From positions 1-11,702 of the forward strand of contig CAYUYH010000071.1 in assembly GCA_964449175.1 (NCBI GenBank): a stretch of 11,702 bases of DNA. Reading direction: 5' to 3'. Below are positions 1 through 6,116 of the stretch, one piece after another. Source of the stretch: CAYUYH01 sp964449175 (GTDB taxonomy: Bacteria > Planctomycetota > Phycisphaerae > SM23-33). Numbering within the stretch: position 1 is the first letter of the stretch; each line of letters starts with the position of its first letter. The notes under the pieces were generated by a model. The model did no database searches, was not told the DNA's origin, and worked only from the letters and a program-made list of their open reading frames with translations. The position numbers were made by a program, and so were the translations under genes.

Positions 1-454
1 CGTGGAACGGCGTGCCGCGCTTGCCGATGATCGACGAGACGTTGAAGATGTGCCCACTTCGCCGCGGGATCATGACGGCCGCCGCGGCCTTGCAGCCGTG
101 GAACAGGCCGAAGAAGTTGACCTCGAACAGCCGCCGCATGTCTTCTGCGGACGTCTCGTGCACGCGTGCCGACAGGCCGACGCCGGCGTTGTTCACCATC
201 ACGTCGAGCCGGCCAAACTGATCGACGGCGCGGGCGACGAGCGATTCGACCTGGCCGGCGTCGGTCACGTCGGTGGGCACGGCCGCCGCTTGCCCGCCGG
301 CGGACTCGCACCTGGCGGCAACCTCAGCCAGACGCTGCTCCCGCCTGGCGGCCAGCACGACCGCCCAACCGCGGCGCGCGAACGCCAGGGCCGTCTCCAT
401 GCCAATCCCCGTGGATGCGCCCGTTATCACGGCGGTCGGTCCCTCATCCGACAT
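1..454 (-). CDS. Short-chain dehydrogenase/reductase (SDR), 3' part cut by window edge
   Basis: Classical SDR family NAD(P)-dependent oxidoreductase; 151 N-terminal residues are visible and the gene continues beyond base 1. The Rossmann nucleotide-binding motif TGASTGIG lies at residues 11-18, the structural NNAG motif at 88-91, the helix-alpha4 Asn region FEVNFFG at 110-116, and the catalytic serine in NVSSIIG (S140/S141). The YxxxK catalytic pair would lie just past the edge and cannot be checked. Basic residues after the glycine motif (AARRE, 35-39) suggest NADP(H) preference, which is inference. The ATG at 454 is preceded by AAGGAG at proper spacing. It starts 24 nt after the M48 protease stop on the same strand, so the two are probably co-transcribed. 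Substrate unknown; SDRs cannot be assigned from these motifs alone. Confidence 0.93.
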   Translation of the reverse strand, partial: MSDEGPTAVITGASTGIGMETALAFARRGWAVVLAARREQRLAEVAARCESAGGQAAAVPTDVTDAGQVESLVARAVDQFGRLDVMVNNAGVGLSARVHETSAEDMRRLFEVNFFGLFHGCKAAAAVMIPRRSGHIFNVSSIIGKRGTPFH

Positions 455-478
455 CTTGCTCTCCTTGGCACAGACGCC

Positions 479-1948
479 CTAAGCTGGCGGCGCGAGCAGC
501 GTCAGGACGACGTTGGCCGCCACTGCCGCCACTGCCGCCACCAAAGCCAACCACAGCGCCAGTTTGACGCGCCGCACGGCGGCGTTGAGCTTCTCCAGCG
601 GCGCAGCCGTCTCGCCCAGGTACATCACATGGGCGATTCTCGAGGCGATCGAGCCGTGCCGCCAGTTGCGCTGGTGCATGGCAATGCCGTTCAGCCGGGC
701 GACGCGCTGGAGGGCGCCGGCGAACACCATCGCGCCGCGCATCGTGATTCGCCCTTCGGCGTCGGCCGGGGGCAACTGACCGGTGTCGTCCGCCGGCGGC
801 GGGTCGGCCTCGCTCCGGTCGGCCAGGTATGCAGCCGTGGCGTCGCTCTGCCACTCGAACCTCCTGCTGACCCATCCGAACCCCAGCCCCCAGGCCGCTG
901 CCAGCAGCAGGAGGAACACGCCCTCCGCCATCGCGTAGTCCCAGCCCAGCGCCGCGGCCAGCGGGTCGGCGACCGCGGCGCACAGGCCCGCGCTGGCGAC
1001 GGCGAAGACGACGGAGTGGAGTATGTGGTGGTATCGGATGTGGCCGACCTCGTGGGCGAAGATCGCCCGCACGGCCGGGCCGTCTAGGTTGGCCAGCAGC
1101 GCGTCGCTGAGGAGTATGTACCTGATGCGTCCGGCAAGGCCCATGACCGCGGCGTTGGCGACCACCCCGCCCGAGTGCCAGATCAGTATGTCGCGGTAAC
1201 GCAGTTTCATCCGCCGGCAGATGCCCTCCAACTGCTCGCGGAGGTCGCCGGCGGGCAGCGGGCTCGTCCGCCAGATCCGCACGATGATCGCCGGAGCGAC
1301 AAGGAAGACCGCGCCGGCTGAGGCCAACGAGCCGATCATCAGTGTGGCGTCGGCCGCCGCGGCGGGCAGATGAGGATAGAGGTACAGCCACAAGGCGTCG
1401 TGCGCGAAGACGATCATGCTCACCGGCACGATGACCAGCAGCAGGTGGTGGCGGGAGTTGAACAGCAGGTACTCCCCCAGCGACCAGACGGCGGCCGGCG
1501 GCGTGCCGGCCTCGGCGGCTACGGTCCGCAGCCGCATGGCCCGGTAGACCGGATAGTCCAGTGCCCACATCATCAGCAGTGCAGCCGTGAACGGCAGCCA
1601 GGCCGCGAGCGCCGCGGCCAGGGGCACGTCGGCCAGCCGCAGCACGTCCACGACCAAGGCCCCGTACCCCAACAGCACGACGCCGGCTGAGCCGACTATC
1701 AACAGGGCATGGTTCATCGCCGCCACGGTTCGGTGTCTCCTGGCGGCGGCAGCGGCTACGGCGGGGTCGGCTGTCCCCAGCGCCCGGAGGGTCAGGAGAG
1801 TGTTGGCCGCGGCGATGGCGGCAACGGCGGCGAGGTAGACAGCCGCCGCCGGGCCGGCCTGCCAGGGCTGCGGTTCCCACGGCAAGCCAAGCGGCTCGGT
1901 CAGCACGGCCAACGTAACGCTCAGACCTAGCAGTACGACGATAAGCAT
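479..1948 (-). CDS. Integral membrane M48-family zinc metalloprotease (Ste24/HtpX-like)
   Basis: 489 residues. The zinc-protease signature HEVGH is at 299-303 within IFAHEVGHIRYHH. The third zinc ligand is the glutamate of FEWQSDATAA (E365, four residues before D369), matching the FExxAD-type motif of family M48. The first ~225 residues hold about six hydrophobic segments, one or two more follow the HExxH helix, and a last one lies near 461-485. This is the multi-span layout of CaaX-protease/Ste24-type enzymes rather than the short soluble M48 type. It should cleave membrane or membrane-proximal proteins, with the active site on the cytoplasmic side if like HtpX. The substrate is unknown. The ATG at 1948 has only a weak ribosome site (GTGAG). 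A longer reading frame in another phase across this span lacks any family motif and is a shadow. The SDR gene follows after 24 nt. Confidence 0.9.
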   Translation of the reverse strand: MLIVVLLGLSVTLAVLTEPLGLPWEPQPWQAGPAAAVYLAAVAAIAAANTLLTLRALGTADPAVAAAAARRHRTVAAMNHALLIVGSAGVVLLGYGALVVDVLRLADVPLAAALAAWLPFTAALLMMWALDYPVYRAMRLRTVAAEAGTPPAAVWSLGEYLLFNSRHHLLLVIVPVSMIVFAHDALWLYLYPHLPAAAADATLMIGSLASAGAVFLVAPAIIVRIWRTSPLPAGDLREQLEGICRRMKLRYRDILIWHSGGVVANAAVMGLAGRIRYILLSDALLANLDGPAVRAIFAHEVGHIRYHHILHSVVFAVASAGLCAAVADPLAAALGWDYAMAEGVFLLLLAAAWGLGFGWVSRRFEWQSDATAAYLADRSEADPPPADDTGQLPPADAEGRITMRGAMVFAGALQRVARLNGIAMHQRNWRHGSIASRIAHVMYLGETAAPLEKLNAAVRRVKLALWLALVAAVAAVAANVVLTLLAPPA

Positions 1949-1964
1949 GTCTCACTGCTGGGGG

Positions 1965-1993
1965 ATTCTAGAATTGCCACAGTCAGGGCGACA
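1965..1993 (-). promoter_or_regulatory. Possible promoter of the M48-SDR unit
   Basis: On the minus strand TAGAAT (1970-1965) matches the -10 consensus at five of six positions and would start transcription about 10 nt before the M48 start codon. A 17-nt spacer puts TGTCGC at -35, a poor match. The -10 is credible; the -35 is not, so activation or a different promoter is possible. Confidence 0.28.
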
Positions 1994-2001
1994 GGCAATT
2001 C
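1971..2001. repeat. Perfect 8-bp inverted repeat, possible operator
   Basis: GAATTGCC (1971-1978) and GGCAATTC (1994-2001) are exact reverse complements separated by 15 nt. The left arm abuts the candidate -10 of the protease gene, so the repeat covers the -35/-10 spacer and the -35 itself. It could be a repressor site or a hairpin. No regulator can be named. Confidence 0.5.
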
Positions 2002-2057
2002 CCCGCGGCCCGGTGGCTGAAGCCGACGCCGACCGCCATCATGGCCGATGAAAGCGC

Positions 2058-2087
2058 TTGAAAACGTCCGGGCCGTTCGGCAAGATT
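2058..2087 (+). promoter_or_regulatory. Possible tRNA promoter
   Basis: TTGAAA (2058-2063) is a good -35 element. A 17-18 nt spacer leads to CAAGAT/AAGATT (2081-2087), a weak -10 with three of six matches. Transcription would begin about 9 nt before the tRNA, a typical distance for a tRNA leader. Confidence 0.35.
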
Positions 2088-2102
2088 GTAGTTGCCGCAC
2101 GT

Positions 2103-2175
2103 GGCGGCGTAGCTCAGTTGGCAGAGCAAGGGATTCATAAGCCCTGGGTCACTGGTTCGAGTCCAGTCGCCGCTA
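2103..2175 (+). tRNA. tRNA-Met (anticodon CAU); tRNA-Ile2 not excluded
   Basis: The full cloverleaf can be folded by eye. The acceptor stem is 2103-2109 with 2168-2174, the D arm GCTC/GAGC is 2112-2115 with 2124-2127, the anticodon stem is 2129-2133 with 2141-2145, and the loop TTCATAA is 2134-2140 (CAT at 2136-2138). A 5-nt variable loop follows, then the T arm ACTGG/CCAGT around TTCGAGT (2151-2167) and discriminator A2175. It lacks the three G-C pairs in the anticodon stem and the unpaired 1-72 bases of initiator tRNA, so it is elongator Met or the lysidine-modified Ile2 type. The GTAGCTCAGTTGG opening resembles elongator Met. Oddities are a G1-U72 wobble, an A-G mismatch at 31-39 closing the anticodon stem, and no genomic CCA. 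Confidence 0.9.
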
Positions 2176-2204
2176 TTGCTGATTTGCACGGATGTAACAG
2201 TTGC

Positions 2205-2242
2205 CGAGACGGCGGCTGATTTTTCCGCCGGCGCTCGTTTTT
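2205..2242 (+). terminator. Rho-independent terminator of the tRNA
   Basis: CGGCGG (2210-2215) pairs perfectly with CCGCCG (2225-2230) around a 9-nt loop. Below a small internal loop, CGAG (2205-2208) pairs with CTCG (2234-2237), and TTTTT (2238-2242) follows at once. It lies 30 nt after the tRNA and just before the next promoter, as expected for a terminator separating two units. Confidence 0.62.
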
Positions 2243-2244
2243 GC

Positions 2245-2273
2245 TTGAAGGCAGTCTGGCTCGCTGCTATAAG
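2245..2273 (+). promoter_or_regulatory. Sigma70-type promoter of the microprotein gene
   Basis: TTGAAG (2245-2250) and TATAAG (2268-2273) are separated by exactly 17 nt, with four and five matches to the -35 and -10 consensus. The start point would be near 2280, giving a leader of about 50 nt before the ATG at 2332. This is one of the two best promoter matches in the window. Confidence 0.6.
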
Positions 2274-2331
2274 CGTGCCTGTCTTGTGGACGCTTGCAGG
2301 TTCTGTGACAATCATCGAAGGAGACATGGGT

Positions 2332-2454
2332 ATGTCCATGCCGGTTGCCGAACTCTGGGGTAAAGAGTGGTTGTTCTGGTGGCAGATTCCCCTCCTGGCG
2401 CTCCTGATTGTGCTGCTGATAGCCTGGAAGATGTATCGCAACAAGCAGATGTGA
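2332..2454 (+). CDS. Small tryptophan-rich single-span membrane protein (40 aa), function unknown
   Basis: I do not recognise this protein. The reading frame is open further upstream, but the start is set by AAGGAG at 2318-2323, which lies 8 nt before the ATG at 2332. An in-frame ATG at 2326 is only 2 nt away and one at 2338 is possible. Upstream extension would cross the promoter and terminator. The product has a mixed-charge head with W9, W13, W16 and W17, then one hydrophobic span (about residues 19-32, rich in Leu/Ile/Val), then a basic tail (K33, R36, K38). By the positive-inside rule the tail should be cytoplasmic and the Trp-rich end outside or in the membrane interface. Its own promoter and ribosome site argue it is real. 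It could be a subunit or modulator of a larger membrane complex, or a stress microprotein; this is speculation. Confidence 0.6.
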   Translation: MSMPVAELWGKEWLFWWQIPLLALLIVLLIAWKMYRNKQM

Positions 2455-2678
2455 TTACCCCGCAGTCTCCTCGCCTTACGGTCAAACGCATCGCCAGGCT
2501 GGAGGATACACGGAGCGCGGCGGTCACGTCGGCCGCTGTGTTTCTGTAGTGTGCGATCCTTCGCCTCCGTCGGCAGGCAGGCCAACTCCCCTTTCGTTGG
2601 CGATCGCCGATGTCAAGGAGCGTACGGCGCCGTGCGTGCCAGGTGCGAGGCGGTTGCCGGTGGCATAGAGGTCAACCC
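2455..2678. other. Intergenic gap between microprotein and ArsR gene
   Basis: No convincing gene on either strand. It holds a weak hairpin (GCGGC 2517-2521 with GCCGC 2532-2536) followed by a mildly T-rich stretch that might end the microprotein transcript, and a perfect 10-bp palindrome GGCGATCGCC at 2599-2608, 71 nt before the ArsR start. I found no good -35/-10 pair for the ArsR gene. Confidence 0.45.
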
Positions 2679-3026
2679 ATGCCCGCCAAGAACAAGAACA
2701 CTCGATCATTGGCCAGGGTCTTTCGTCTCCTCGGCGATCCGACAAGGCTTGGCATCCTCATCCTGTTGGATCGCGGCGAGATGAACGTGGGGGAGATCTG
2801 CCGAAAGCTGAAACTCTCTCAGCCCACGGTATCGCACCATCTGGCGATCCTTCGCTCCGGCGAGATGGTCTCCGCCAGGCGAAGCGGCAAAGAGGTCTAC
2901 TACAGCACGGACGGCGCGTCGCAGGGCGTGGCCGGGCAGACGATTCGCACTGCCGTCGGGCGATCGTCAGGCCTCCGCCTGGGCGCGCTGCTGATGCAGT
3001 TGGCCAAGGCGTCGAAGCGCTCCTAG
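2679..3026 (+). CDS. ArsR-family winged-helix transcriptional regulator
   Basis: 115 residues, DNA-binding regulator of the ArsR/SmtB type. The signature is clear: an N-terminal helix LARVFRLLGDPTRLGILILL, then NVGEICRKLKLSQPTVSHHLAILRSGEMV (about 30-58) carrying the recognition helix, and a wing SARRSGKEVYYS. Many relatives are metal-responsive dimeric repressors, but the ELCVCDL cysteine pair is absent here; the only cysteine is in EICRKL. It is therefore more likely a non-metal sensor or a plain repressor. The C-terminal part after the wing diverges and is not recognisable. The ATG at 2679 was chosen over longer in-frame starts because AGAGGT (2667-2672) lies 6 nt upstream and the family fold starts soon after. 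No target gene is adjacent; pyrF follows after 131 nt on the same strand. Confidence 0.88.
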   Translation: MPAKNKNTRSLARVFRLLGDPTRLGILILLDRGEMNVGEICRKLKLSQPTVSHHLAILRSGEMVSARRSGKEVYYSTDGASQGVAGQTIRTAVGRSSGLRLGALLMQLAKASKRS

Positions 3027-3125
3027 GGCGCCGACCAGAACGGCTGTGCCCGCTCGGCCCCGCGCCGGCTTGCCCACTGCGCCCGCGCATCCGCCTTCCC
3101 AGTGTCGGCCGCAACGGGTATCGGG

Positions 3126-3131
3126 TATAAA
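3126..3131 (+). promoter_or_regulatory. Possible -10 element for pyrF
   Basis: TATAAA lies 26 nt before the pyrF start codon, in a stretch less GC-rich than its surroundings. No decent -35 is found 16-18 nt upstream. Transcription from here would leave a leader of about 20 nt. Confidence 0.28.
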
Positions 3132-3157
3132 GATGCGCCGCGTCAGGAGAACCAGCA

Positions 3158-4048
3158 GTGGGCCAGAACTTCGCCGATAGACTCACCGAGGCCATCGACG
3201 CCCGCTCGCCCGTCTGCGTGGGCATCGACCCGATCTACGATAAGCTGCCCGCCTCGCTTCGCCGCAACGGCGCCGAGGAGCAGGCAAGGATCGAGGCGAT
3301 CAGCGGATTCTCCCGCGGCGTGCTGGATGCCGTCGCTCCCATCGTGCCGGCGGTCAAGTTCCAGATCGCCTACTTCGAGGTCTATCGCGACAAGGGGGTC
3401 AAGCTGTACTTCGACCTGGTCGCCGCCGCGAAGCGGGCCGGGCTGATCGTCATCGGCGACGTGAAGCGCGGCGACATCGCCTCGACGGCGTCGGCCTACG
3501 CCGCCGGGCACCTCGGCCACCCGCAGGCCCCCGACGCGATCACCGTCAACAGCTACTTCGGCTCCGACGGTCTCGAGCCGTTCGTCTCCGCCGCGCGCGA
3601 CAGCGGAAGCGGCCTGTTCGCGCTCGTGCGGACCAGCAACCCCTCAGCCGCAGCCATCCAGGACTTCGCCGACGGGGCAGGCAAGCGACTCTACGAGCAC
3701 GTGGCCGAGTGCATCGCCGCCCTGGGCGGCCGGGAAGGACTAGTCGGCTCGCGCGGCTTCAGTTGCATAGGGGCGGTCGTCGGCGCGACCTACCCGGACC
3801 AGGCCCGCAAGCTGCGGAAGATCATGCCACAACAGATATTCCTCGTGCCCGGCTATGGCGCACAGGGCGCGACCGCCGCTGACTGCGCCGCCGCCTTCCA
3901 CACCGGCGGCACGGGCGCGATCGTCAACGCCAGCCGGTCGGTGATCTACGCCGGCAGTCGCGGCACGGAAGGCGACGACTGGAAGTCAGCCGTCGCGCAG
4001 GCCGCCAGGACCTTCGCGGACGACATCGCCGCGGCCGTCCACCGGTGA
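3158..4048 (+). CDS. pyrF: Orotidine-5'-phosphate decarboxylase, type 2
   Basis: 296 residues. It converts orotidine 5'-phosphate to UMP, the last step of de novo pyrimidine synthesis, in the cytosol. The catalytic DxKxxD array is in IGDVKRGDIASTA (D101, K103, D106). Other family blocks are VCVGIDPIYDKLP near the N-terminus, AVKFQIAYFEVY (65-76), FALVRTSNPSA (154-164) and the C-terminal phosphate-binding QIFLVPGYGAQG and IVNASRSVIYA. Length and motifs match the long type-2 subfamily (as in mycobacteria and myxobacteria), not the ~235-residue E. coli type. Translation starts at GTG 3158, supported by AGGAG at 3145-3149, 8 nt upstream. Its TGA overlaps the most upstream possible start of the kinase-like gene, so the two are probably co-transcribed and translationally coupled. 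Confidence 0.96.
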   Translation: MGQNFADRLTEAIDARSPVCVGIDPIYDKLPASLRRNGAEEQARIEAISGFSRGVLDAVAPIVPAVKFQIAYFEVYRDKGVKLYFDLVAAAKRAGLIVIGDVKRGDIASTASAYAAGHLGHPQAPDAITVNSYFGSDGLEPFVSAARDSGSGLFALVRTSNPSAAAIQDFADGAGKRLYEHVAECIAALGGREGLVGSRGFSCIGAVVGATYPDQARKLRKIMPQQIFLVPGYGAQGATAADCAAAFHTGGTGAIVNASRSVIYAGSRGTEGDDWKSAVAQAARTFADDIAAAVHR

Positions 4049-4053
4049 GCAAG

Positions 4054-4953
4054 ATGGCCCGGCGATCAACCAACCCCAGCATGTTCGCCTTGCCCGCCGC
4101 CCCGCCGAGGGAGATCCAACTCCGCGACTTGACCTATCGCCTGACCAGAGTCTTCAAGCACGACTTCTGGGCGGCGACGTGCCTGTACCAGGCCGAGCTG
4201 CCGGCGGACGCGGAGGCATTGCCCGCGGACGCCTTCGGCAGGATCGTGGTTAAGTTCGGGCGCGGGCAGGATTTCTGCGGCCTGCCGCTGGCGTGGGTGG
4301 GTGCGATGCTCGCCGACCGCGAGCAGGCGGTCTACCGGGCCCTGGCCGGCGTGGCGGGCGTGCCGCATTGGGCGGGCAGGCTGGGCCCGGCCACCTATGC
4401 CATCGAGTACGTCGACGCCCAGCCGCTGGACCATATGGACGCCCCGCCGCCGGGCTTCTTCGACGCGCTCCGCGAACTCTTCGAGGCCGTCCACGCTCGC
4501 GGCGTAGCCTATGGCGATGCCAACAAGAGGTCCAACATACTCGTCGGCCCCCGCGGCAGGCCGTACCTGGTGGACTTCCAGATATCCCTCCGCCGGCGCG
4601 ACGATCTGCCCTGGCCGATCTCAGCCGCGAGCCGGCGGATCGTCGCGTACCTGGCCGCCAAGGATATCTACCATATCTGCAAGCACAAGCGCCGCCTAGC
4701 GCCCGAGGAGCTGACGGGCGAAGAGGAGGCCATCTCCCGTCGGCGAACGGGCCTGCACCTGCTGCACCGCAAGATCACCAAGCCATACCGGTCGCTGCGG
4801 CGGTGGCTGCTTAACCGCCAGTTCCGCAAGGGCAGGCTCGTCAGCCCCACAGCCGACCTCGAAGACCACTACATGCCCGAGAAGGCGACCTGGCGACACG
4901 GCGGCAAGGCCCCCGACGCCGGAGGACAGCGCGATGAAGGCGATGGTGCTTGA
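4054..4953 (+). CDS. Divergent protein-kinase-fold protein of unknown substrate
   Basis: 299 residues from ATG 4054, which has GGTGAG 4-5 nt upstream; a GTG at 4045 overlapping the pyrF stop is the alternative. The kinase-like core has VVKF (K67, candidate ATP lysine), DREQAVYRAL (E90, candidate helix-C glutamate), a hinge-like IEYVDAQPL, the catalytic loop VAYGDANKRSNILV (D155, N161) and YLVDFQIS (D174 for metal binding). The usual HRD is YGD and DFG is DFQ. This is closest to the small atypical kinases (KdkA/RIO/lipopolysaccharide-kinase-like), not eukaryote-type Ser/Thr kinases. A strongly basic C-terminal segment (about 205-275, with HKRR, RRRTG and KITKPYRSLRRWL) follows. There is no membrane span or signal peptide. 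The key residues are kept, so activity is plausible; the substrate (lipid, sugar or protein) cannot be told. The end overlaps the dehydrogenase start by 20 nt. Confidence 0.75.
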   Translation: MARRSTNPSMFALPAAPPREIQLRDLTYRLTRVFKHDFWAATCLYQAELPADAEALPADAFGRIVVKFGRGQDFCGLPLAWVGAMLADREQAVYRALAGVAGVPHWAGRLGPATYAIEYVDAQPLDHMDAPPPGFFDALRELFEAVHARGVAYGDANKRSNILVGPRGRPYLVDFQISLRRRDDLPWPISAASRRIVAYLAAKDIYHICKHKRRLAPEELTGEEEAISRRRTGLHLLHRKITKPYRSLRRWLLNRQFRKGRLVSPTADLEDHYMPEKATWRHGGKAPDAGGQRDEGDGA

Positions 4954-5941
4954 GGCAAACGCCCCCATCGAGACATCCCCTCTGAAGCTGCTCGATGTCG
5001 ACGACCCCGTCCCGCCGCCGGGCTGCATCCGCCTGGCCGTCAGTTGCTGCGGGATATGCCGCACGGACCTGCACGTGATCGAGGCCGAGCTGCCGCCGGC
5101 CAAGCTGCCACTCGTGCCCGGACACCAGATAGTAGGCCGGGTCGATCGGCTCGGCGAGGGCTGCACTCGGTTCAAGTTGGGCGATCGCGTCGGCGTCGCC
5201 TGGCTGAGGCACACGTGCGGGCGGTGTGAGTTCTGCACGAGCGGTCGCGAGAACCTCTGCGCCGACCAGCAGTTCACCGGCTATCACGCCGACGGCGGCT
5301 ACGCCGAGCTGGCCGTCGCGCCGGAGCAGTTCGCCTACCCGCTGCCGGAACAGTTCAGCGACATCCAGGCCGCCCCGCTGCTGTGCGCGGGCATTGTGGG
5401 CTATCGCGCGCTGAAGCGGTGCAACCTTCCGGACGGCGGGCGGCTGGCCATCTACGGCTTCGGCTCCAGCGCTCACGTGAACATGCAGATCGCGCTGGCC
5501 CGCGGCTGCGAGGTGTACGTCGTCACGCGGGACGAGCGCCACCAGCAGCTCGCCCGCCGGATGGGCGCCGCCTGGGTCGGCGGCAAGGCCGATGGTCTCC
5601 CCGTCGCCGCCGACAGCGCGATCATCTTCGCCCCGGCCGGCGAGCTCGTGCCGCAGGCCCTGTCGCGACTGGCCAAGGGCGGCACGCTGGCGCTGGCCGG
5701 CATCTACATGACGCCGGTCCCCCAGATGGACTACGAGCAGTGCCTGTTCTACGAGCGCGACGTCCGCTCCGTGACGGCCAACACGCGAGCCGACGGGCAG
5801 GAGTTCCTCCAGGCAGCCGCAGCCGCGGGCGTGAAGCCCCGCGCGGTCACCTATCCGCTAGGCAAGGCCAACGAGGCGCTCCAGGACCTCAAGGCCGACC
5901 GGATCAGCGGAAGCGGCGTGCTGGTGGTGGCCGGCGACTGA
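4934..5941 (+). CDS. Zinc-binding alcohol dehydrogenase family protein
   Basis: 335 residues, medium-chain dehydrogenase/reductase, probably a cytosolic NAD(P)-dependent alcohol/aldehyde oxidoreductase. The catalytic zinc site is seen in CGICRTDLH, VPGHQIVGRV and PLLCAGIVGYRAL. The structural zinc site is CGRCEFCTSGRENLC, with four cysteines. The nucleotide-binding strand is LAIYGFGSSAH (GFGSSA in place of GxGxxG), followed by EVYVVTR. The whole pattern (RTDLHVIEAELP, FTGYHADGGYAEL, PLLCAG, YGFGSSAH) matches the bacterial family I know as adh_fam_2 (TIGR02822); this is recalled, not searched. GHE is GHQ here. ATG 4934 is set by GGAGGA 7 nt upstream, inside the end of the kinase-like gene, so translation is probably coupled. 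Physiological substrate not known. Confidence 0.93.
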   Translation: MKAMVLEANAPIETSPLKLLDVDDPVPPPGCIRLAVSCCGICRTDLHVIEAELPPAKLPLVPGHQIVGRVDRLGEGCTRFKLGDRVGVAWLRHTCGRCEFCTSGRENLCADQQFTGYHADGGYAELAVAPEQFAYPLPEQFSDIQAAPLLCAGIVGYRALKRCNLPDGGRLAIYGFGSSAHVNMQIALARGCEVYVVTRDERHQQLARRMGAAWVGGKADGLPVAADSAIIFAPAGELVPQALSRLAKGGTLALAGIYMTPVPQMDYEQCLFYERDVRSVTANTRADGQEFLQAAAAAGVKPRAVTYPLGKANEALQDLKADRISGSGVLVVAGD

Positions 5942-5955
5942 GCCGTCCTGCATCG

Positions 5956-5984
5956 TTGCGGGACATATGCCGATGTGAGACAAT
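5956..5984 (+). promoter_or_regulatory. Possible extended -10 promoter for mfd
   Basis: TTGCGG (5956-5961), a 17-nt spacer and GACAAT (5979-5984) with TG one base upstream (5976-5977) form a modest promoter. The leader to mfd would be about 125 nt. The 175-nt gap 5942-6116 otherwise shows no gene I trust. Confidence 0.3.
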
Positions 5985-6116
5985 GGCCTCGTTGGATCGG
6001 TCTATTGGCCGGTCCAGCGGAGTTGAGTCCAGGACAAACGGAATAGCGTGCGGCAGGCCGCGGGTAGGTCCGTTTTCGGGCGTATCCGGGTGTGATGCTG
6101 CGCGCTCGGTGAGAAA

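Noticed and set aside
2..1087. 361-residue plus-strand frame opposite the M48 and SDR genes
   Set aside because: Arg/Gly/His-rich translation without motifs, antisense to two genes with clear catalytic signatures; typical GC-rich shadow.
2176..2331. Upstream extension of the microprotein frame (52 more residues)
   Set aside because: The extension would be translated across the tRNA terminator and the TTGAAG/TATAAG promoter; the best ribosome site points to ATG 2332.
2517..2545. Terminator for the microprotein gene
   Set aside because: Only a 5-bp stem with a 10-nt loop and an interrupted T stretch; too weak to call.
1983..2585. 200-residue minus-strand frame spanning the tRNA
   Set aside because: It contains the antisense of a tRNA (the familiar DWTRTSDPG...LCQLSYAA translation), a known annotation artefact, and it runs through the terminator, promoter and microprotein gene.
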